64,000 bases of DNA, from contig NZ_JAUSWB010000007.1 of the NCBI RefSeq assembly GCF_030814955.1, positions 1-64,000 on the forward strand, in the 5' to 3' direction. The notes beneath the pieces were generated by a model. It did not search any database. It was given only the letters and a program-made list of their open reading frames with translations, and was not told the DNA's origin. The DNA is from Planomicrobium stackebrandtii. GTDB taxonomy: Bacteria > Bacillota > Bacilli > Bacillales_A > Planococcaceae. Position numbers and translations under genes: made by a program. Shown one piece after another: positions 57,195 to 64,000 of this stretch (the first letter of the stretch is position 1; the number at the start of each line of letters is the position of its first letter).

Positions 57195-57710
57195 ATGGAA
57201 AAAACAATGACAGTGGCACAATCGCTTCGGCATGCGCGCCATGATTTCTTGAACGAACTGCAATTGATCAAAATGAATTTGGACCTTGGCCGTCACCAGG
57301 AGGCACAGGCAATAATTCGTTCGCATGCCGAAGCGGCTATGCATGCCAGCCGGCTGTCCGACCTTGGGCTGCCGCTGACAGAAGAATGGCTGTTGACTGC
57401 CAATTGGCGATTTTCTGGATTTCGTTTTCAAGTAGAGTGTCCTGCAGTAAAGGCACCTGTCCATTTGGATGCGGAGTTTTGGCATTTTCTTGAGAATTTT
57501 GTAGAAGCGGCTAAAGAGCTTCTGGATCCTTACCAGGCATTCAACAGCACGATTCTATTGGTTTCCAATGCCTCATCTTTTGAAATGAACATCACCTGTC
57601 CGGGACATTGGCTGGATTTGGAATTATCGGAAGCACAAGGATTTACGGTACGAAAAGAGTGCAGCGAAAACAGCACATTGATTGCTGTCCGTGCACAGAT
57701 GGAGGGATAA
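57195..57710 (+). CDS. Spo0B-like phosphotransferase
   Basis: A 171-aa protein. The N-terminal helical hairpin has [20 protein letters not shown], matching the Spo0B phosphorylation helix, with His16 as the likely phosphoryl site and the Asp and Asn at +1 and +4 also kept. The C-terminal half is a degenerate kinase-like fold. Gene position between rpmA and obgE is that of spo0B in B. subtilis. Whether it still relays phosphate to a response regulator cannot be told. A TGG-TATACT extended -10 at 57156-57164 may be its promoter. It lies two bases before obgE. Confidence 0.8.
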   Translation: MEKTMTVAQSLRHARHDFLNELQLIKMNLDLGRHQEAQAIIRSHAEAAMHASRLSDLGLPLTEEWLLTANWRFSGFRFQVECPAVKAPVHLDAEFWHFLENFVEAAKELLDPYQAFNSTILLVSNASSFEMNITCPGHWLDLELSEAQGFTVRKECSENSTLIAVRAQMEG

Positions 57711-57711
57711 T

Positions 57712-59001
57712 ATGTTTGTCGATCACGTAAAAGTTTATGTTAGAGGTGGCGACGGCGGGGATGGCATGGTTGCATTCCGCCGCGAAAAATATGTACCGAA
57801 CGGCGGACCTGCCGGCGGAGATGGCGGGAAAGGCGGAAATATCGTCTTTATCGTCGAAGAAGGATTGCGGACGCTGATGGATTTCCGTTACAAGCGGATC
57901 TTTAAAGCTGATCGCGGAACACACGGCATGAGTGCCAATAAGCACGGCGCCAAAGCACAGGATACATTGATCAAAGTTCCACCGGGCACAGTTGTGAAAG
58001 ATGTCGATACCGGCGAAACAATTGCTGATTTAGTGGAACATGGCCAAACGGCAGTCATTGCTAAAGGCGGACGCGGCGGACGAGGAAACTCACGTTTTGC
58101 GACACCTGCCAACCCTGCACCGGAACTGTCTGAAAAAGGCGAACCGGGCTTTGAACGCAATGTCATTTTGGAATTGAAAGTATTGGCAGACGCCGGACTT
58201 GTCGGATTCCCAAGTGTCGGGAAATCGACCTTGCTGTCAGTTGTGTCAGCTGCAAAACCGAAAATCGCTGAATATCATTTCACGACTATCGTACCGAACC
58301 TCGGCATGGTGGAAACGGAAGATCAGCGCAGCTTCGTCATGGCCGATCTTCCGGGATTGATCGAAGGCGCACACGAAGGAATCGGCCTTGGCCATCAATT
58401 CCTGCGCCATATCGAACGGACGCGCGTTATTATCCACGTCATCGATATGTCGGGCCTCGAAGGACGCGATCCTTATGAGGATTACGTTACAATTAATGAA
58501 GAATTGCAGCAATACAATATGCGTTTGACAGAACGTCCGCAATTGATTGTCGCAAACAAAATGGATATGCCGGATTCTGAAGAAAACCTGACGAAATTCC
58601 GTGAGAAATTGCCGGAAGATGCCCGCATTTTCCCGATTTCTGCTTTGTCGCGCAAAGGCTTGAACAATTTATTGTTCGCAATTGCTGATGTTATCGAAGT
58701 GACGCCGGAATTCCCATTGATCGACGATACGGAAGAAGATTCAGATAGCACGGTTCTTTACAAACACGAAACCGATGCTGATGGCTTCAATATCACACGT
58801 GATTCTGACGGATCATTTGTCTTGGCTGGTTATGCGATTGAACGGATGTTCAAGATGACCGACTTCTCGCGTGAAGATTCGATTCGCCGATTTGCCCGCC
58901 AAATGCGCGGCATGGGAATTGATGATGCGCTACGTGAACGCGGAGCGGAAAATGGCGATACAGTTCGCCTGCTTGAATTCGAATTCGAATTTATGGATTG
59001 A
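57712..59001 (+). CDS. obgE: Obg-family GTPase
   Basis: An essential ribosome-associated GTPase of 429 aa. The glycine-rich OBG fold is residues 1-158 ([19 protein letters not shown]). The G domain has [28 protein letters not shown] and NKMD. The C-terminal OCT domain holds [22 protein letters not shown]. The ATG at 57712 has GGAGGGAT upstream; an earlier in-frame TTG at 57682 lies in the Spo0B-like gene. In B. subtilis Obg is linked to Spo0B and stress signalling, which fits the gene pairing. Confidence 0.96.
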   Translation: MFVDHVKVYVRGGDGGDGMVAFRREKYVPNGGPAGGDGGKGGNIVFIVEEGLRTLMDFRYKRIFKADRGTHGMSANKHGAKAQDTLIKVPPGTVVKDVDTGETIADLVEHGQTAVIAKGGRGGRGNSRFATPANPAPELSEKGEPGFERNVILELKVLADAGLVGFPSVGKSTLLSVVSAAKPKIAEYHFTTIVPNLGMVETEDQRSFVMADLPGLIEGAHEGIGLGHQFLRHIERTRVIIHVIDMSGLEGRDPYEDYVTINEELQQYNMRLTERPQLIVANKMDMPDSEENLTKFREKLPEDARIFPISALSRKGLNNLLFAIADVIEVTPEFPLIDDTEEDSDSTVLYKHETDADGFNITRDSDGSFVLAGYAIERMFKMTDFSREDSIRRFARQMRGMGIDDALRERGAENGDTVRLLEFEFEFMD

Positions 59002-59017
59002 TGCGGAGGTAGCTTGA

Positions 59018-59470
59018 ATGAAGGATATTTCGGAACAACGGTATTATTTAGTGCGTGAAGACGTTTTGACAGAAGCGATGCAAAAAACGCTTGAAGTGAA
59101 AAAAATGCTGCAGAATGACCGCATTTCCATTATGGATGCGGTCAACAAGACAGGTCTTTCGCGCTCTGCGTTTTATAAATATCGGGACGCTGTATTTCCG
59201 TTCCATTCGATTGTCAAAGAACGGATCTTGACGGTTTTCCTGCAATTGGAAGACCGCTCAGGAACGCTCGCGACACTTTTGCAGGCAGTCGCCGAAAATG
59301 GCTGCAATATTTTGACCATCCATCAGACCATTCCGATCCAAGGGCGGGCGAACGTTACTTTGTCCTTGGATGTAACGGCAATGGACGGGGATTTGGACGT
59401 ATTTTTGCATCAGCTGAAAAAGCTCGATTTTGTCGAGTCGGCGGATGTGGTTTCAAGCGGATCATCTTAA
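59018..59470 (+). CDS. pheB: ACT-domain protein PheB
   Basis: A 150-aa protein. An N-terminal helix-turn-helix-like part ([27 protein letters not shown]) is followed by an ACT domain ([32 protein letters not shown]). Always found before pheA in Bacillales. Probably senses phenylalanine, but its role is unproven. Ribosome site GGAGGT. 15 bases before pheA. Confidence 0.92.
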   Translation: MKDISEQRYYLVREDVLTEAMQKTLEVKKMLQNDRISIMDAVNKTGLSRSAFYKYRDAVFPFHSIVKERILTVFLQLEDRSGTLATLLQAVAENGCNILTIHQTIPIQGRANVTLSLDVTAMDGDLDVFLHQLKKLDFVESADVVSSGSS

Positions 59471-59485
59471 TGGAGGAATGTTTAA

Positions 59486-60349
59486 ATGACTGGACAAGCT
59501 GTTGAAAAACGAATTTCATATTTAGGGCCGGAAGCGTCATTTACACATCTTGCGGCAACAAAAGTTTTCCCTAAAGACACCTTGGTGCCATTTACAACCA
59601 TCCCTGAATGCATAGAAGCAGTGGCAGAAGGCAGCGTGGATTACGCTGTCGTGCCGCTGGAAAATGCGTTGGAAGGATCTGTTCCATTAACGGTGGATTA
59701 TTTGTTCCACGAAGCACAATTGTATGTAACGGCGGAAGTTTTGTCGCCGATTGAGCAGCATTTGCTGGTACACCCTGAAAACCGCAACGCGGAATCGTTT
59801 GAAGCGATTTATTCTCATCCGCATGCATTGGCGCAATGCCACAAATACCTTTTTTATACATATAAGAGCACGCCTCTGGAGCAGTACAGCTCGACGGCTG
59901 CTGCGGCGAAAATGGTTTCCGAGTTGCCGGAACGCAACATCGCGGCGATCGGCAATGAATTCTCCGCCCATAAATACGGGCTGGATATTTTGCAGCGCGA
60001 TATCCATGATTTCCATTTTAACCACACGCGCTTTTTCGTATTATCTAAATCCGACCACAAGCTGACTGATCCGACACATGACAATCAAGTCAAAACGACC
60101 TTGATGATCACGCCGCCCGATGATGACCGTTCCGGTGTTCTGCACCAGATATTGTCCGTCTTTGCTTGGCGCCGGCTGAACTTGAGCAAGATCGAGTCGC
60201 GGCCACTGAAAACCGGCCTAGGCGATTATTTCTTTATTGCCGATGTATTGGCAGATGAAGGCGACACGATGATGAGCGGAGCGTTCGAAGAGCTTGCGGC
60301 AATTGGCTGTACAGTGAAAACCTTAGGTTCGTATTATACGTATAAATAA
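59486..60349 (+). CDS. pheA: Prephenate dehydratase
   Basis: Turns prephenate into phenylpyruvate for phenylalanine. The protein is 287 aa. It starts ISYLGPEASFTH; the catalytic Thr-Arg-Phe is in FNHTRFFVLS. The C-terminal ACT domain has the phenylalanine-binding ESRP (KIESRPLKTGLGDYFF). Monofunctional, as in Bacillus. Its stop overlaps the terminator. Confidence 0.96.
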   Translation: MTGQAVEKRISYLGPEASFTHLAATKVFPKDTLVPFTTIPECIEAVAEGSVDYAVVPLENALEGSVPLTVDYLFHEAQLYVTAEVLSPIEQHLLVHPENRNAESFEAIYSHPHALAQCHKYLFYTYKSTPLEQYSSTAAAAKMVSELPERNIAAIGNEFSAHKYGLDILQRDIHDFHFNHTRFFVLSKSDHKLTDPTHDNQVKTTLMITPPDDDRSGVLHQILSVFAWRRLNLSKIESRPLKTGLGDYFFIADVLADEGDTMMSGAFEELAAIGCTVKTLGSYYTYK

Positions 60350-60389
60350 AAAAGAAGTCCCGCAGCGTTTTGCTGCGGGACTTCTTTTT
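60348..60389. terminator. Terminator after pheA
   Basis: AAGAAGTCCCGCAGC pairs perfectly with GCTGCGGGACTTCTT around GTTTT; A and T runs on both sides. Confidence 0.93.
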
Positions 60390-60446
60390 GGGGAATCCGC
60401 AATATTTTCACTAATGATAACTCTTAAGTTCAACTTATATAGCCAA

Positions 60447-60487
60447 TAAAAAAACTCACCATCCCACATAAAGCTGGATGGTGAGTT
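60447..60487 (-). terminator. Terminator of niaR (minus strand)
   Basis: On the minus strand AACTCACCATCC pairs with GGATGGTGAGTT and is followed by T residues. Confidence 0.88.
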
Positions 60488-60496
60488 CACTAAAAC

Positions 60497-61030
60497 TTAT
60501 TCACTTTCTTCCAGCAAAAATCCGTTATCCCGCATCCGGCTGATAGCTTTTTCAAGCGTCGCGTTGTCGGGAGCAGTGATGGTATGGAGATGCGTGCCAT
60601 CGGTCAGTTCCAGCAAGTAGCTGGCACCGGTGTCGCGGACGCGCTTCATGAACGCTTCGACGTCCTGGATGTTCGAGACATGGATGCCCGCTGTTAGCTC
60701 TCCATAAACCGGGTGCTCGATCGACACGTCTTTAACAGTGACGCCTGACTCCACCAGCAGCTTTAATTCGCGTTCGGTGTCATCGGGCTGGTGGCGGCAG
60801 GCAATGCGCCGGCTTGCTTCTTCGCTTGCCCGGTCGGCCAGGAACAAGTAGCCTTGGCTGGTGGCGATAATGGGCTCGCCTTTTGCCTTCAGCAAGGTCA
60901 TGTCGCCGACAATGACTTGGCGCGACACGCTGGCAAGTGCAGCCAGTTCGCTGCCGGTCATCGGCTGAGCAGACGTTTTTATTTTTTCCAGCAGAAATTG
61001 GCGCCGCTGTTCGCCGAGTAATTTTTTCAT
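60497..61030 (-). CDS. niaR: Niacin-responsive repressor NiaR (YrxA)
   Basis: A 177-aa repressor. An N-terminal HTH (SGSELAALASVSRQVIVGDMTLLK, after RRQFLLEKIK) precedes a 3H domain, with histidines in IEHPVYGE, AGIHVSN and GTHLHTI. NiaR represses NAD synthesis and niacin uptake genes when nicotinic acid is plentiful. In B. subtilis it neighbours nifS-nadBCA. Those genes are not in this window, so it may control a transporter elsewhere. A 10-bp palindrome AGGGATCCCT abuts its start codon. Confidence 0.92.
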   Translation of the reverse strand: MKKLLGEQRRQFLLEKIKTSAQPMTGSELAALASVSRQVIVGDMTLLKAKGEPIIATSQGYLFLADRASEEASRRIACRHQPDDTERELKLLVESGVTVKDVSIEHPVYGELTAGIHVSNIQDVEAFMKRVRDTGASYLLELTDGTHLHTITAPDNATLEKAISRMRDNGFLLEESE

Positions 61031-61116
61031 AGGGATCCCTCGCTTATCGACTCGTTCCTTTTATCTTATCATGTGCCGAACAGCAACGGGTTTATTTCGT
61101 CTAAAGCAGCCGAATA

Positions 61117-61125
61117 TGGTATAAT
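61117..61125 (+). promoter_or_regulatory. Candidate extended -10 promoter of ruvA
   Basis: TGG-TATAAT ends 30 bases before the ruvA ATG. The -35 region is poor. Confidence 0.5.
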
Positions 61126-61155
61126 CATGGAGTTGAATTAAAGGAGAGACTGTCC

Positions 61156-61752
61156 ATGTACGATTACATAAAAGGCAAGGTTACACGCGTAACGCCGGAA
61201 TATTTAGTGATAGAACAGCAAGGAATCGGCTGGCAGATTTTTGCGCCGAATCCGTATTCGTTCGGTTCGGATGAGCTGCAAGTTTTCCTGCACCACCACA
61301 TTCGGGAAGATGCACAGCTATTGTTCGGATTTCCGACACTGGAGCAGCGGGAATTGTTCCGCAAGCTGATTTCGGTATCCGGCATCGGACCAAAAGGCGC
61401 GCTGGCCATTCTTGCAAGCGGACAGCCGCAGCACGTCATCGAAGCGATCGAGCGGGAAGATGAATCCTATTTGGTGAAATTCCCAGGTGTCGGCAAAAAG
61501 ACGGCCCGCCAGATGATTTTGGACTTGAAAGGCAAGCTGACCGAGTTTTTCGGCGATCCTTTCGATCCGGAAGAAACCAATACTTTATTGTCGAACGACC
61601 AGGCAGAGCTGGAGGAAGCGATGCTGGCACTTGGAGCTCTTGGCTACTCAGAACGCGAAATTACGAAAGTTAAACCACAGCTGCGGGACCTTGATCTCGA
61701 TACAGAGGGCTTTATGAAAAAAGCTTTGCAGCTGCTGCTCAAACAAACCTGA
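61156..61752 (+). CDS. ruvA: Holliday junction DNA helicase subunit RuvA
   Basis: The protein is 198 aa. It binds four-way junctions and loads RuvB. The N-terminal OB fold starts MYDYIKGKVTRV. Two helix-hairpin-helix motifs are seen (LISVSGIGPKGALAIL, LVKFPGVGKKTARQMIL). The C-terminal RuvB-binding domain is EEAMLALGALGYSEREI. AAAGGAGAG precedes the ATG. Confidence 0.97.
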   Translation: MYDYIKGKVTRVTPEYLVIEQQGIGWQIFAPNPYSFGSDELQVFLHHHIREDAQLLFGFPTLEQRELFRKLISVSGIGPKGALAILASGQPQHVIEAIEREDESYLVKFPGVGKKTARQMILDLKGKLTEFFGDPFDPEETNTLLSNDQAELEEAMLALGALGYSEREITKVKPQLRDLDLDTEGFMKKALQLLLKQT

Positions 61753-61770
61753 TGAAAGGAGGCGAACGGC

Positions 61771-62765
61771 ATGGAAGAACGCATCATAGACAGTGAAATT
61801 TCGGAGTTTGATGAGCGCTTTGAACAATCGCTTCGCCCGCAATTGCTGGGCCAATACATCGGCCAGCATACCGTAAAACACAACTTGCAAATTTTCATTG
61901 AAGCTGCAAAAATGCGCCAGGAAAGCCTGGACCATGTCCTGTTGTATGGGCCTCCTGGACTCGGGAAAACGACACTCGCAGCGGTTATCGCCAACGAAAT
62001 GGAAGTCAACATCAAAATGACCAGCGGACCGGCCATTGAACGTCCTGGCGACTTGGCGGCCATTGTGTCGTCATTGGAACCCGGAGACGTCTTATTTATT
62101 GATGAGATTCATCGCTTGAACCGGTCAATCGAAGAAGTGTTGTATCCGGCAATGGAGGATTTCTGTTTGGATATTGTCGTCGGCAAAGGACCGACTGCGC
62201 GTTCCGTTCGGTTGGATTTGCCGCCATTTACGCTGATCGGGGCAACAACGCGTGCAGGAGCCTTGTCGGCACCGTTGCGTGACCGTTTCGGCGTTTTGTC
62301 GAGGCTTGATTATTACGATACCGAAGCGTTAACGGAAATTGTTGTTCGCAGTTCGAAACTGTTTGAGGCGGACATTGATCCAAATGCTGCTGTTGAAATT
62401 GCCCGACGCTCCCGTGGGACTCCGCGTATTGCCAACCGTTTGCTGAAACGCGTCCGGGATTATGCCCAGGTTCGCGGAACCGGCTCCATTACGATGGATA
62501 TGGCAGAGCAGGCGCTGGAAATGCTGCAAGTCGATCCGCTTGGATTGGACCATATTGACCATAAATTATTGACGGGCATGATTGAACGTTTCCGGGGCGG
62601 TCCGGTTGGACTGGATACGATTGCTGCAAGCATCGGGGAAGAGTCGACGACGATTGAAGACGTCTACGAACCGTATTTGCTGCAGATTGGGTTTATCCAG
62701 CGGACACCAAGAGGCCGCACGGTAACGCAATTAGCCTATGAACACTTTAAAATGGAGATGCCTGA

Positions 62766-62769
<4 letters not shown>
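61771..62769 (+). CDS. ruvB: Holliday junction DNA helicase subunit RuvB
   Basis: AAA+ motor of branch migration, 332 aa. Walker [10 protein letters not shown], Walker [10 protein letters not shown], sensor ATTRAG and the arginine finger region [11 protein letters not shown]. The C-terminal winged helix ends [29 protein letters not shown] precedes the ATG. It overlaps queA by four bases. Confidence 0.98.

Positions 62770-64000
<1,231 letters not shown>

Overview
The window looks like chromosomal DNA of a Gram-positive, low-to-mid GC Bacillales. Protein wording, AGGAGG-type ribosome sites, T-box/L-box/L21 leaders and gene order all follow the Bacillus subtilis etfA-to-tgt segment. The best fit is a non-sporulating member of the Planococcaceae (Planococcus-like). 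This is inference: every sporulation or germination gene I recall from the matching B. subtilis segment is absent, except a Spo0B-like protein.

Layout. 1-243: tandem intergenic repeat. 334-5327: etfA, trxA (SigB-type promoter), uvrC, then a lysine riboswitch and lysC with an internal start for the beta subunit. 5586-8919: sdhCAB. 9246-12491: ysmA, ysmB, murI, rph, rdgB. 12635-14210: tRNA-Arg(UCU), a CxxC membrane protein and a TPR protein. 14313-20378: proteostasis genes tig, clpX, lonA and the ribosome GTPase engB. 20954-27147: the haem operon hemAXCDBL. 27302-31279: an AbrB-family membrane protein, then T-box-controlled valS. 31688-33345 (minus strand): two overlapping ATP-grasp ligases, divergent from folC.

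34653-49226 is the main accessory block: a membrane diguanylate cyclase, then a complete type IV pilus cluster. It holds two minor prepilins, a PilX-like protein, a small membrane protein, a VanW-like secreted protein with five Ca-loop repeats, PilB with an N-terminal MshEN (c-di-GMP-binding) domain, PilT, PilC, the major pilin with its own promoter, PilM, PilN, PilO and the prepilin peptidase. A diguanylate cyclase beside an MshEN-type PilB suggests c-di-GMP-controlled pili able to extend and retract.

49451-54784: maf, radC, mreBCD, minCD. 54845-55783: a NERD-domain protein where spoIVFAB sits in B. subtilis. 56103-59001: rplU, prp, rpmA, a Spo0B-like protein and obgE. 59018-60349: pheB, pheA. 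60497-61030 (minus): niaR. 61156-64000: ruvA, ruvB, queA and the start of tgt.

Intergenic regions carry three kinds of dispersed repeat: hairpin elements whose arms covary between copies, 120-136 bp elements with inverted ends, and two minisatellites with an exact 21-bp period.
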